Of a DNA stretch of 64,000 nucleotides, positions 24,881-33,715 are shown piece by piece (within the stretch, counting starts at the first letter, position 1; each line of letters opens with the position of its first letter). The stretch covers positions 1 through 64,000 of the forward strand of contig NZ_JAAGLT010000035.1 in NCBI RefSeq assembly GCF_010548275.1. Reading direction: 5' to 3'. The notes beneath the pieces were generated by a model that searched no databases, was not told where the DNA came from, and saw only the letters and a list, made by a program, of their open reading frames with translations. This DNA is from Streptomyces sp. SID12488 (GTDB lineage: Bacteria; Actinomycetota; Actinomycetes; Streptomycetales; Streptomycetaceae). The translations under genes and the position numbers were made by a program.

Positions 24881-26647
24881 ATGCCCGCTCCCGCCCTGAC
24901 AACGACGTCCGACGGTTTCCTGCTGCACGGCGAACCGTTCCGGATCATCTCCGGCGCGATGCACTACTTCCGCGTCCACCCCGACCAGTGGGCCGACCGG
25001 CTGCGCAAGGCCCGTCTGATGGGCCTCAACACCGTGGAGACGTACGTCCCCTGGAACCTCCACCAGCCCGAGCCGGGCACCCTCGCCCTCGACGGCATCC
25101 TCGATCTGCCGCGCTTTCTGCGGCTGGCCAGTGCGGAGGGGCTGCACGTCCTGCTGCGGCCCGGCCCCTTCATCTGCGCCGAGTGGGACGGCGGTGGGCT
25201 GCCCTCCTGGCTCACCACCGACCCCGACATCCGGCTGCGCTCCAGCGACCCCCGCTTCACGGGCGCCATCGACCGCTATCTGGATCTGCTGCTGCCGCCC
25301 CTGCTGCCCTACCTCGCCGAGTCCGGCGGCCCCGTCATCGCCGTCCAGGTGGAGAACGAGTACGGGGCGTACGGCGACGACACCGCGTATCTCGAACACC
25401 TCGCTCAGGCCCTGCGCTCGCGTGGCATCCGGGAGTTGCTCTTCACCTGCGACCAGGCCAACCCCGAGCACCTCGCGGCGGGCAGCCTCCCCGGTGTGCT
25501 CACCACGGGCACCTTCGGCAGCAAAGTCGAACGCTCCCTGGCCGAGTTGAGGGCTCATCAGCCCGAAGGGCCCCTGATGTGCGCCGAGTTCTGGATCGGC
25601 TGGTTCGACCACTGGGGCGAGGAGCACCACACCCGGGACGCGGCCGACGCCGCCGCCGACCTGGACCGGCTGCTCTCGGCGGGCGCGTCCGTCAACATCT
25701 ACATGTTCCACGGCGGCACCAACTTCGCCTTCACCAACGGCGCCAACCACGACCACGCCTACCAGCCCATGGTCACGTCCTACGACTACGACGCCGCCCT
25801 CACCGAGAACGGCGACCCCGGACCGAAGTACCACGCCTTCCGTGAGGTGATCGCCCGGCACGCGCCCGTCCCCGACGAGCCGGTTCCCGCGCCGAGTGTC
25901 AAACTCCCGCCCACTGTCGTCGAGTTGGGGCAGCGATCGCCCCTGCTGCCGAACGTGGGGCTCCTCGCCAAGCCCGTGCGCACCGAGGACCCGATGACCA
26001 TGGACGAACTGGGACTGCGCGCCGGGTACGTGCTCTACCGCACCACCGCTCCCCTCGCGGGCGACGGGCTGCTGCACTTCGCGGGCGGCGTGGGCGACCG
26101 GGCCCAGGTGTTCGTCGACGGGGCCCCTGTCGGCGTACTCGAGCGCGAGCGGCACGACGAGTCCCTGCCCGTCCGGATTCCCGCTGCCGGAGCGGCGGTC
26201 GACGTGCTCGTGGAGAACATGGGCGGGGTCAACTACGGGCCGCGCATCGGCTCACCCAAGGGGCTCCTCGGGGCGGTCACCTTCAACGGCACCGCGCTGC
26301 ACGGCTGGGACAGCCACCCCCTCACCCTGGACGACCTCAGTGCGCTGCCCTTCGCCCCCGCGGACGCGACCCCGGCCGCCCAACCCGCCTTCCACCGGGG
26401 CACGTTCGAGGTCGTCACCCCCGCCGACACCTTCCTGTCGCTGCCCGGCTGGACCAAGGGCCAGGCCTGGATCAACGGCTTCCACCTCGGCCGCTACTGG
26501 AACCGCGGACCGCAGCGCACCCTCTACGTGCCCGCGCCCGTTCTGCGGCAGGGCGCCAACGACCTGCTGCTCCTCGAACTGAACGCCACCACCTCCGTGC
26601 GGGCCCTGCTGACCGACACCCCCGACCTGGGCCCGGTGAAGCCATGA
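24881..26647 (+). CDS. Beta-galactosidase, glycoside hydrolase family 35
   Basis: 588 residues. GH35 TIM barrel starts LLHGEPFRIISGAMHYFRVHP. The acid/base Glu160 is in VQVENEYG and the nucleophile Glu236 in CAEFWIGWFDHWG; the NIYMFHGGTNFAF motif is also canonical. Two C-terminal jelly-roll domains follow, ending near AWINGFHLGRYWNRGPQ. No signal peptide, so intracellular. ATG 24881 has AGGGAAG about nine bases upstream. Its stop overlaps the start of the next GH35 gene (ATGA, 26644-26647), so the two enzymes are made together. Confidence 0.95.
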   Translation: MPAPALTTTSDGFLLHGEPFRIISGAMHYFRVHPDQWADRLRKARLMGLNTVETYVPWNLHQPEPGTLALDGILDLPRFLRLASAEGLHVLLRPGPFICAEWDGGGLPSWLTTDPDIRLRSSDPRFTGAIDRYLDLLLPPLLPYLAESGGPVIAVQVENEYGAYGDDTAYLEHLAQALRSRGIRELLFTCDQANPEHLAAGSLPGVLTTGTFGSKVERSLAELRAHQPEGPLMCAEFWIGWFDHWGEEHHTRDAADAAADLDRLLSAGASVNIYMFHGGTNFAFTNGANHDHAYQPMVTSYDYDAALTENGDPGPKYHAFREVIARHAPVPDEPVPAPSVKLPPTVVELGQRSPLLPNVGLLAKPVRTEDPMTMDELGLRAGYVLYRTTAPLAGDGLLHFAGGVGDRAQVFVDGAPVGVLERERHDESLPVRIPAAGAAVDVLVENMGGVNYGPRIGSPKGLLGAVTFNGTALHGWDSHPLTLDDLSALPFAPADATPAAQPAFHRGTFEVVTPADTFLSLPGWTKGQAWINGFHLGRYWNRGPQRTLYVPAPVLRQGANDLLLLELNATTSVRALLTDTPDLGPVKP

Positions 26648-29025
26648 CCCGCCACTCCCTCCGGGTCCCCACGGCCACCGAACCCCCGCTCACCGGCCAC
26701 CTTCCCTTCTCCGACGCTCCGGGAGCCGCCGACCCGATCGAGGTGACCAACCGCTTTTTCACCCGCGGCGGACGCCCCTGGTTCCCCGTCTCCGGCGAGT
26801 TCCACTACACCCGCTATCCGGCCGCGGAGTGGGAGGAGGAGCTGCTGAAGATGAAGGCGGCAGGGGTGACGGCTGTCGCCAGTTACCTCATCTGGATCCA
26901 CCACGAGGAGACCGAGGGCCGGGTCCGCTTCGACGGCGACCGCGACCTGCGCCGCTTCGCCGAACTCTGCGCCCGCCACGGCCTGGACCTCATCCCGCGC
27001 ATCGGCCCCTGGAGCCACGCCGAGGTGCGTAACGGAGGCCTGCCCGACTGGCTGCTCGCCCGCACCGGCGCACCCCGCACCGACGACCCCGCCTACCTGG
27101 AACCCGTACGCGGCTGGTTCACCGCGATCGCCGAGCAGCTGAAGGGGCTCGACCGGGCGCACGGCGGCCCGATCGTCGCCATCCAGATCGAGAACGAGCT
27201 GTACGACCAGCCCGGGCACCTGCTCACCCTGAAGCGGATGGCGCAGGAGGCCGGGCTGAGTGCCCCGCTCTGGACCTCGACGGCCTGGGGAGGGGTCCAA
27301 CTCCCGCCGGACGAACTGCTTCCGCTGTACGGCGGCTACACGGAGACCTTCTGGACGGAGTGGGACGGCGGCTGGTCCGACACCTGCCGCAAGCACTTCT
27401 TCTTCACCCACCAGCGCGACGACGAGGGCATCGGCGCCGATCTGCGGCCGACGCACGTGCGGGGTGGCGAACCGGCGCCGACGGACCGATTCCCCTGGGC
27501 GACCTGCGAGCTGGGCGGCGGGATGGCCGTGGCCTACCACCGTCGGCCACGCGTCGACGCCGCCGACATCGGCGCCCTCGGACTCACGAAGATCGGATGC
27601 GGCTCGGTCTGGCAGGGCTACTACATGTTCCACGGCGGCACCAACCCGGCGGGCGAACTCACCACCCTCCAGGAGTCCCACGCCACCGGCTACCCGAACG
27701 ACCTCCCCGTCCTGACGTACGACTTCCAGGCGCCGCTCGGCGAGTACGGGCAGTACCGGCCCTCCTACGACGAACTGCGCCTCCAGCACCTGCTGTTGGC
27801 GGACTTCGGCGAACGCATCGCGCCCATGGAGTCCGCGCTGCCCGCGCGAGCGCCTGCCGGACAGGGCGACCGGGAGACGTTGCGGTGGGCCGTGCGGAGC
27901 GACGGCGACTCCGGTTTCCTCTTCGTCAACAACCATCAGCCGCACGAACAGTTGCCGGACCATCCGGACACGTCGTTCACCGTCGAGTTCCCGGAGGCTC
28001 CCGAACTGACCTTTCCCAGTGTGCCGGTGACGGTGCCTCAGGGTGCCTATTTCTGCTGGCCGTTACGTCTCGACGTCGCCGGACTCCGGCTCGACTGGGC
28101 CACCGCCCAGCCGGTGTGCACGTTCGACGTCGGCGGACGAACCGTCCTGGTGCTGGCCGCCACGGACGGAATCCCCGTCGAACTCGCCCTGGACATCGGG
28201 ACGTTGAGGTACGTGCACACGCCCATGGGGCAGGTCGAGTCCGCCGACGGACGCTTCCTCGTCACCGGACTGCGGCCCGGTACGGACGCCCTCGTCGAGG
28301 TCGGGACGGTGGACGGCGGCCAGGTCGGCCTGCTGGTGCTGGACGCGGCGACCGCCCGTACCGCCTACCGGGGCGTGGCCTGGGGCGCCGAGCGGCTCGT
28401 CCTGTGCGGCGCCGGGGGCGGCGACGGCAGCGGGGTCGTCTTCGACGAGCCGGCCGGGGAGGTACGGGTGCACAGCGCGGCGCCGGAGACGTCGTTCGCC
28501 GTGCTGCCCGCGCCCGAGAGGCCTCCCGGTGCGAACCTGGCGGCAGCCCCCGACGGGGTGTTCACCCGCTACACGCTCCCCACCGGCGGCGCCTTCGGCA
28601 CCCTCGACGTGTCCCTCGTCCGGGCCGCCGAGGCCGCCGCGGACACCGTCACCGGTGTGCTGGACCGGGCCGGCGCCCCCGCCGACAAGTACTTCGACAC
28701 GTCCGCCGCCGAGTACCTCATCGACGTCCCGGACGAACTCCCGCGCACCGGAACGCTGTTGCGCGTCCACTGGACCGGAGACGTGGCCCGCGCCCATGTC
28801 GGGGACGCGCTGGTCGCCGACCAGTTCTTCTCGGGGCGCGTCTGGGAGATCGGCCTCGACAGGCTGCCGGACGACGCCCTGCGCGCCGGCGGCGGGCTGC
28901 GGGTGAAGGTGCTGCCGTTCGCCGCCGACGCACCTGTGCACCTGCCGGTGCCCATGCCGGTGGGGGAGGCCGGGATCACGCGGGCCGAGTGGGTCACGGT
29001 CCGGACTCACGTGATCGGAGGGTAG
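26644..29025 (+). CDS. Large GH35-type beta-galactosidase paralogue
   Basis: 793 residues. The barrel begins FFTRGGRPWFPVSGEFHYTR. The acid/base candidate is Glu185 in IQIENELYDQ. The nucleophile candidate is Glu289 in WATCELGGGM, and the GYYMFHGGTNPAG motif follows. It diverges strongly from the neighbour and has a longer C-terminal beta region, so a different linkage or aglycone preference is likely. One in-frame TTA codon is at 28063-28065, which in Streptomyces needs the bldA tRNA. Cytosolic by absence of a leader. Second enzyme in the operon, translationally coupled to the first. Confidence 0.88.
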   Translation: MTRHSLRVPTATEPPLTGHLPFSDAPGAADPIEVTNRFFTRGGRPWFPVSGEFHYTRYPAAEWEEELLKMKAAGVTAVASYLIWIHHEETEGRVRFDGDRDLRRFAELCARHGLDLIPRIGPWSHAEVRNGGLPDWLLARTGAPRTDDPAYLEPVRGWFTAIAEQLKGLDRAHGGPIVAIQIENELYDQPGHLLTLKRMAQEAGLSAPLWTSTAWGGVQLPPDELLPLYGGYTETFWTEWDGGWSDTCRKHFFFTHQRDDEGIGADLRPTHVRGGEPAPTDRFPWATCELGGGMAVAYHRRPRVDAADIGALGLTKIGCGSVWQGYYMFHGGTNPAGELTTLQESHATGYPNDLPVLTYDFQAPLGEYGQYRPSYDELRLQHLLLADFGERIAPMESALPARAPAGQGDRETLRWAVRSDGDSGFLFVNNHQPHEQLPDHPDTSFTVEFPEAPELTFPSVPVTVPQGAYFCWPLRLDVAGLRLDWATAQPVCTFDVGGRTVLVLAATDGIPVELALDIGTLRYVHTPMGQVESADGRFLVTGLRPGTDALVEVGTVDGGQVGLLVLDAATARTAYRGVAWGAERLVLCGAGGGDGSGVVFDEPAGEVRVHSAAPETSFAVLPAPERPPGANLAAAPDGVFTRYTLPTGGAFGTLDVSLVRAAEAAADTVTGVLDRAGAPADKYFDTSAAEYLIDVPDELPRTGTLLRVHWTGDVARAHVGDALVADQFFSGRVWEIGLDRLPDDALRAGGGLRVKVLPFAADAPVHLPVPMPVGEAGITRAEWVTVRTHVIGG

Positions 29026-29122
29026 GGCCTTTCCGGTGGTGACCCGCGTCCGGCGGCCTATCCTGTGGGCCAGCCGGGCGGGGCACGACCGCCACGGGAC
29101 GAAGCCGAAGGAAGCGACCCCC

Positions 29123-30220
29123 ATGACCCGAAGTGCCGGTGGCGGCGCCGCTCCCAAGGGACGCAGCCGGCGCAACTTCGCGGGCACGAGGCCGGTGATG
29201 GACGACGTGGCACGCCTGGCCGGTGTCTCCAAGCAGACCGTGTCGCGGGTGCTCAACGACAATCCGGCCGTCCGGGCCGAGACCCGCGAGTCCGTGCTGG
29301 AGGCCATGCGGTCGCTCGGGTACCGGCCGAGCCGCAGCGCGCGTTCGCTGGCCAGCGGACGGACCCGGATGCTCGGGGTGATCTCCTTCGACGCGGCCCG
29401 CTACGGGCCCGCCTCCACGCTCACCGCGATCAACACCGCCGCCCAGGAGGCGGGTTACCTGGTCAGCTCCATCGCCCTCGACACCGCCGACCGGAACACC
29501 GTCGTCCAGGCCGTGGACCGGCTGTCGGCGGAGGGCGCCGACGGGGTCATCGCCATCGCCCCGCAGCGACGCGTCGGCAGGGCACTCGCCGAGGCCCACC
29601 TCGACATCCCCCTCGTCGTGATGGACAACGCCCTCGGCGACGACACCCCCATGGTCACCGCGGACTCCCGGGGCGGAGCGCGCCTGGCCACCGAACACCT
29701 CCTGGGCCTCGGCCACCGTACGGTCCGGCACATCGCCGGACCGACCGGCTGGACGTCCGCCGAACGCCGGGCGACGAGCTGGCGCGAGACCCTGGAGAAG
29801 GCCGGGGCCGAGGTGCCCGAGCCGCTCGTCGGCGACTGGAGCGCCGACTCCGGGTACGAACTGGGCCGCCGGCTCGCCCGCGATCCGGACGTCACCGCCG
29901 TCTTCGCCTCCAACGACCAGATGGCGCTCGGCGCGCTGCGCGCCTTCCACGAGGCCGGCCGCCGGGTGCCGGACGACGTCAGCGTCGTCGGCTACGACGA
30001 CATCCCGGAAGCCGCCCATCTGCTGCCCCCGCTCACCACCATCCGCACCGACTTCCAGGAGATCGGCACCCGGTCCCTGCGGCTGCTCCTCGCGCGGATC
30101 GACGGCCGGGAGGAGACGGGCGCGGACGCCGGCGCCGTGGTCTCCGTCATCCCCGCCCACCTCATCGTGCGACGCAGCACGGGTCCCGCACCGGCCCAGG
30201 GCCTGCCGGGCAGGTCCTAG
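29123..30220 (+). CDS. LacI-family transcriptional regulator (of the MFS-GH35 operon)
   Basis: 365 residues. HTH is VMDDVARLAGVSKQTVSRVL, hinge ARSLASGRTRMLGVI, then the effector domain with the C-terminal signature GYDDIPEAAHLLPPLTTIRTD. ATG 29123 has GAAGGAAG about eight bases upstream; the open frame extends 29 codons further without support. It is 97 bases after the second GH35 gene and on the same strand. The 36-bp operator at 23446-23481 is its most likely target. It is closely similar in layout to the other LacI protein (7560-8615) but not a recent duplicate. Confidence 0.92.
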   Translation: MTRSAGGGAAPKGRSRRNFAGTRPVMDDVARLAGVSKQTVSRVLNDNPAVRAETRESVLEAMRSLGYRPSRSARSLASGRTRMLGVISFDAARYGPASTLTAINTAAQEAGYLVSSIALDTADRNTVVQAVDRLSAEGADGVIAIAPQRRVGRALAEAHLDIPLVVMDNALGDDTPMVTADSRGGARLATEHLLGLGHRTVRHIAGPTGWTSAERRATSWRETLEKAGAEVPEPLVGDWSADSGYELGRRLARDPDVTAVFASNDQMALGALRAFHEAGRRVPDDVSVVGYDDIPEAAHLLPPLTTIRTDFQEIGTRSLRLLLARIDGREETGADAGAVVSVIPAHLIVRRSTGPAPAQGLPGRS

Positions 30221-30390
30221 GACGGTCCGGCAAATGGGGGTGGGGAAGGAGCGGGTGTTGGCACGCGCCCTCCCAGAGGGACCCAGCGGCGTTGCTGTCG
30301 GTCGACAACGCTCCGAGGCGCCTCCCTCCTCCGCCTCACAGCCGCACGCACCCGGCCTCGCTCCTTCCCTCACCCCTGATCTGCCGGTCC

Positions 30391-30438
30391 GTCTAAACTG
30401 GCGCGGTGGTGACAGGTTCGGACAACGCCGGTTTAGAC
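30391..30438. promoter_or_regulatory. Inverted repeat spanning the ArsR gene start; possible leaderless promoter
   Basis: GTCTAAACTGGCG (30391-30403) and CGCCGGTTTAGAC (30426-30438) are 13-base arms with one mismatch and a 22-base gap that contains the GTG start at 30406. TAAACT (30394-30399) resembles a -10 box placed six bases before that GTG, and there is no Shine-Dalgarno sequence, so the mRNA may be leaderless. ArsR proteins often autoregulate from such sites. Confidence 0.5.
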
Positions 30439-30762
30439 GATCCGTCCGCCGAGGTGCTGGCGGAGGCCGCCGGGACCTTCGGGCTGCTCGCCTCGCCCGC
30501 CCGGCTGCACATCGTGTGGGCGCTGGCGCAGGGCGAGAGCGATGTGACCGGGCTCGCGGAACGGGTCGGCGGCGCGCTGCCCGCCGTCAGCCAGCACCTC
30601 ACCAAACTGAGACTCGCCGGCCTCGTACGGTCGCGGCGCGAAGGGCGCCGGCAGGTGTACTTCGTCGACGACCCGGACATCGTCACCGTCGTACGGCTGC
30701 TGATCGGGCGGCTGACCGACCGGGCCGAGGGCGCCCCCGTACGGCGCCTCCGCGGAGTCTGA
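30406..30762 (+). CDS. ArsR/SmtB-family transcriptional regulator
   Basis: 118 residues. Winged HTH: FGLLASPARLHIVWALAQ, VTGLAERVGGALPAVSQHL, KLRLAGLVRSRREGRRQVYF, then a C-terminal helix. No ELCV(C)-type metal cysteine motif is present; the protein has no cysteine at all, so metal sensing would need His/Asp/Glu sites such as VDDPDIV near the wing. GTG 30406 (or 30409) lacks a ribosome site. Downstream lies the remnant of a P-type ATPase, a usual partner of such regulators, now destroyed. Confidence 0.88.
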   Translation: MVTGSDNAGLDDPSAEVLAEAAGTFGLLASPARLHIVWALAQGESDVTGLAERVGGALPAVSQHLTKLRLAGLVRSRREGRRQVYFVDDPDIVTVVRLLIGRLTDRAEGAPVRRLRGV

Positions 30763-30774
30763 TCTCGGGACGCC

Positions 30775-31084
30775 GCACCGCCTCGACAGCTTCCCGCGCG
30801 CTCTGACCGACGCCGACGCCGAGGCGCGGCCGGCGAAGGTCGGGGAGAACGTCCTTCCGGCCGCCCGGCCGCCCGGCCGACCCGACTCGGCGGGCGGCGG
30901 CCGGGCTCGGCGCCGTGGGGCTGCTGGTGCCGCTCTCCCCGCTCGGCCCGCCGCTGGGGCCGGCGGCCGCCGGGGCCGTACCACGCGCTTGTGGCGGTCG
31001 TACCGGGGCTGTACGGGGGTTCCCTCGCCGTCGCCCGGCGGTGGCTGTTCCCGGCGCGGGCCGGCCGGGTCAGCCGTAGCTGAG
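30775..31084 (+). pseudogene. Remnant of a cation-transporting P-type ATPase (N- and C-terminal scraps fused)
   Basis: The plus strand first reads ALTDADAEARPAKVGENVLP, which matches the cation-ATPase N-terminal signature (G-L-T-x-A-E-A-x-x-R-x-x-x-G-x-N-x-L-P). About 60 bases later it reads GLGAVGLLVPLSPLGPPLG, the last membrane helices of Mg2+/Ca2+-type P-ATPases. After a +1 frameshift it continues YHALVAVVPGLYGGSLAVA and RRWLFP to a TGA at 31082. The whole catalytic middle (phosphorylation Asp, nucleotide domain) is missing. The end overlaps the converging LCP gene by 15 bases. Family call is from recalled motifs. Confidence 0.5.
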
Positions 31085-32578
31085 GTTCGAGCAGATGTTG
31101 TCGTCCGCCGAGCGGGCTCCCTCGGTGACGTCCTTCGGGATGGCGGTGGGCTGCGGGGCGGCCGTGGGGCCACCCTTGTACGACTGGCCGACGACCACGT
31201 TGACGCCCGGCGCCGTCACCGGCTGGATGGCCGCGCCGGGGAAGACACGGGCCGCCGTCTGGGCGTCGGACTTGTGCCCGGGGCCGTACTCGATGATGGT
31301 CGCCGTGTGGTCCTGGCTGCTCGCGGTGGCCGTGCCGGTGACCGTGAAACCGTCGGCGGTCAGCTCGGCGGCGGCCTTCGCGGCCAGGCCCGTGACGGTG
31401 GTGCCGTTGTAGACGGTGACGGTGATTCCCTTGCCGGACACGGGAGTCGGGGTGGCCGTGGGACCGGCGCTCGGCGAGGCCTTCTTCTTGCCGCTCGCGT
31501 CCTTGCCGTCCAGGGTGCGGTCCGCCTTGAGGGCGGCCCAGAGGTCACTCGCGTCGGGTTCGACGATCGCGACACGCGCGCCCTGGTACCGCCAGGGAAT
31601 GGTGACGAACTTCGTGTTGTGCAGGTCGATGTCCTTCAGCGACATCGCGAAGGAGATCAGCTTGTCGGCGGAGCCGAGACCGGGGTCCACGGTCAGGGAC
31701 TTCGTGGCCGCGTCGGCGAGCGGGAGCAGCTTGGTCGCGCTCAGACCGTTGCTCTTCACCTCCTTCAACAGGCTTGCCACGAAGGCCTGCTGGCGCTTGA
31801 TGCGACCGATGTCGGAGCCGTCGCCGATGCCGTGCCGGATGCGGACGTAGTCCAGCGCCTTCTGTCCCGAGACCGTCTGCTCGCCCTTGTGGAAGAGGAC
31901 CTTGCCGCGTGTGGTGCGGTTGGGGTTGAGATCACGCTGGTACACGTTCTGGGGGAGGCACACCTTCACCCCGCCCACCACCTCGGTCAGCGCGGCGAAG
32001 CCCTTGAAGTCGACGACGACGGTGTGGTCGACGCGCAGACCCGTGATGCTCTCGACCGTGTTCTGGGTGCACGCGGGGTTGCCCTTGGCGGTCTCGCCGA
32101 CCGAGTAGGCCTCGTTGAACTTGACGCCCTGCCGGGCGGTCGTCCACTTGCCGTCGGGCAGCCTGCAGGGCGGGATGGTGACCAGGCTGTCGCGGGGTAT
32201 GGAGACGGCCACGGCGTTCTTGTGGTCGGCGTAGATGTGCAGCAGGAACGCGGTGTCGGAGCGGCCGATGTCGTTCACGTCGCCGCCGCCTAGCTTGGCG
32301 TTGCCGTCGTTGCGCGCGTCCGAGCCGATGACGAGGACGTTCTCGCCCTTGGACGAGCCCGCGGCGGGCCGGTTGTCCGAGATGCCGCCCGCGTCGAAGG
32401 TCTTGATGTCGCCGTCCAGCTTCAGATAGACCCAGCCGGCGCCGGCCGCGAGCAGCAGCAGGAGCGAGAGGCAGATCGCCAGTGCCAGCCGCCCACGCCG
32501 ACCGGGCTTGCGCCGCCGGGTGCCTGCGGCGGACCGGCGTCGCCGGGGTACGGCAGACCTGCTCGTGCTGGTGGTCAT
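31070..32578 (-). CDS. LytR-CpsA-Psr (LCP) family protein with LytR_C domain
   Basis: 502 residues. Basic N-terminus (RRRKPGRRGR), one membrane helix (LALAICLSLLLLLAAGAGWV), then the extracytoplasmic LCP domain. Landmarks are NVLVIGSDARND, GRSDTAFLLHIYAD, VSIPRDSLVTIP, NEAYSVG, and YVRIRHGIGDGSDIGRIKRQ with the conserved arginines. The C-terminal LytR_C domain starts ITVTVYNGTTVTGLA after a Pro/Thr linker. LCP enzymes attach secondary polymers (teichoic or other glycopolymers) to peptidoglycan. ATG 32578 has AAGG about seven bases before it. Ends at a strand switch over the P-ATPase remnant. Confidence 0.93.
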   Translation of the reverse strand: MTTSTSRSAVPRRRRSAAGTRRRKPGRRGRLALAICLSLLLLLAAGAGWVYLKLDGDIKTFDAGGISDNRPAAGSSKGENVLVIGSDARNDGNAKLGGGDVNDIGRSDTAFLLHIYADHKNAVAVSIPRDSLVTIPPCRLPDGKWTTARQGVKFNEAYSVGETAKGNPACTQNTVESITGLRVDHTVVVDFKGFAALTEVVGGVKVCLPQNVYQRDLNPNRTTRGKVLFHKGEQTVSGQKALDYVRIRHGIGDGSDIGRIKRQQAFVASLLKEVKSNGLSATKLLPLADAATKSLTVDPGLGSADKLISFAMSLKDIDLHNTKFVTIPWRYQGARVAIVEPDASDLWAALKADRTLDGKDASGKKKASPSAGPTATPTPVSGKGITVTVYNGTTVTGLAAKAAAELTADGFTVTGTATASSQDHTATIIEYGPGHKSDAQTAARVFPGAAIQPVTAPGVNVVVGQSYKGGPTAAPQPTAIPKDVTEGARSADDNICSNLSYG

Positions 32579-32664
32579 CGGCGCCCTTCTCACGTTTCAC
32601 CCTGGTTGTACAGTTGCGCGAAGTGGCAACTGTTGTGTGAGACGAAGGAAAGGGCGGTGAGGTT

Positions 32665-32964
32665 GTGCTCCGGAACGGACTTGAACCCTGGCACCTGCTG
32701 GTCGTGGCCATCGTGGTCATCGTGCTGTTCGGCTCGAAGAAGCTGCCGGACACGGCGCGTGCCCTGGGACGCTCGATGCGCATCCTCAAGAGCGAGGCAC
32801 AGGCACTGAAGGCCGACGGGTCGGCGAGCGCGTCGGCGGGGGAGGGATCTTCGCAGGTGAGCGGTGGTTTCTCCGCCGAGCCTGCCGAACATGCCGACCG
32901 CCGGGCCGAGCCCGTTGTCGCCGAGTCGGTTGCCGACCGCCGGGAGCCCGTCGTCGATCGATAA
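32665..32964 (+). CDS. tatA: TatA/TatE-like twin-arginine translocase subunit
   Basis: 99 residues. One membrane helix (WHLLVVAIVVIVLFG) with the following hinge and amphipathic helix SKKLPDTARALGRSMRILKS, the TatA/E signature (F-G-x-x-K-L-P). The C-terminal tail is Ala/Glu/Ser-rich. The preceding GTG 32665 has GAGG only two bases before it and AAAGGG about ten bases before it. It is separated from tatBC, which are not in the window, so it is likely a paralogous TatA, fitting the many exported proteins nearby. Confidence 0.88.
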   Translation: MLRNGLEPWHLLVVAIVVIVLFGSKKLPDTARALGRSMRILKSEAQALKADGSASASAGEGSSQVSGGFSAEPAEHADRRAEPVVAESVADRREPVVDR

Positions 32965-32974
32965 GATCATTCGC

Positions 32975-33715
32975 ATGGCCGCTTCCGAACCGACCATCCT
33001 CGCGACCTCCGGCGGACATCGCGCCGGCGGCCGGACCATGGTGGAGTTCGACTCCCTGGTGCATCACGCCGTCGACCTCTCCGGCGTGCACGGCCGCAGA
33101 CCGCGCGTCCTGTACGTCGGTACGGCCATCGGGGACGCCGAGCACTTCACCGCCCGCATGGGCGAGGCCGCCCGGGTCGCGGGCTTCGACCTCACACCGC
33201 TGCAGCTCTTCCCCATGCCCAACCTGGACGACGTCGAGGGCGCGGTGCTCGAACAGGACGTCGTCTGGGTCATGGGCGGCTCGGTGGCGAACCTGCTGGC
33301 GGTGTGGCGGGTGCACGGCCTCGACCGCATCATGCGGCGCGCCTGGGAGGCCGGCGTGGTGCTCAGCGGAGTGAGCGCGGGCTCCCTCTGCTGGTTCAGA
33401 GGGGGCACCACCGACTCCTTCGGCCCCGAACTCCGGCCGCTGACCGATGCTTTGGGCTTCCTGCCGTACGGCAACGGAGTGCACTACGACAGTGACGCGG
33501 GCCGCCGCCCGCTGGTCCACCGGCTCGTCGCCGATGGCACCCTGCCCACCACGCACTGCACCGACGACGGGGTCGGCCTCGTCTACCGAGGAACCGAACT
33601 CGTCGAGGCGGTCGCGGAGTTGCCGGGCAGGGGTGCCTACATCGTCAGGTGTGAGGGTGACGCGGCGGTGGAGGAGCGCATCGAGCCGCGCAGGCTGCCT
33701 TCGCCGCCTTCGTGA
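32975..33715 (+). CDS. Peptidase S51 family (type 1 glutamine amidotransferase-like)
   Basis: 246 residues. The nucleophile elbow is GVSAGSLCW (Ser in SAGS), preceded by the sheet motif VVWVMGGSVANLLAVW. RVLYVGTAIGDAEHF matches the N-terminal part of S51 peptidases (dipeptidase E / cyanophycinase group). No signal peptide. ATG 32975 follows the tatA stop by ten bases with a weak ribosome site, so the two may be one transcript. The last 79 bases overlap the converging DUF6114 gene. Dipeptidase activity on Asp-x substrates is possible but unproven. Confidence 0.87.
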   Translation: MAASEPTILATSGGHRAGGRTMVEFDSLVHHAVDLSGVHGRRPRVLYVGTAIGDAEHFTARMGEAARVAGFDLTPLQLFPMPNLDDVEGAVLEQDVVWVMGGSVANLLAVWRVHGLDRIMRRAWEAGVVLSGVSAGSLCWFRGGTTDSFGPELRPLTDALGFLPYGNGVHYDSDAGRRPLVHRLVADGTLPTTHCTDDGVGLVYRGTELVEAVAELPGRGAYIVRCEGDAAVEERIEPRRLPSPPS

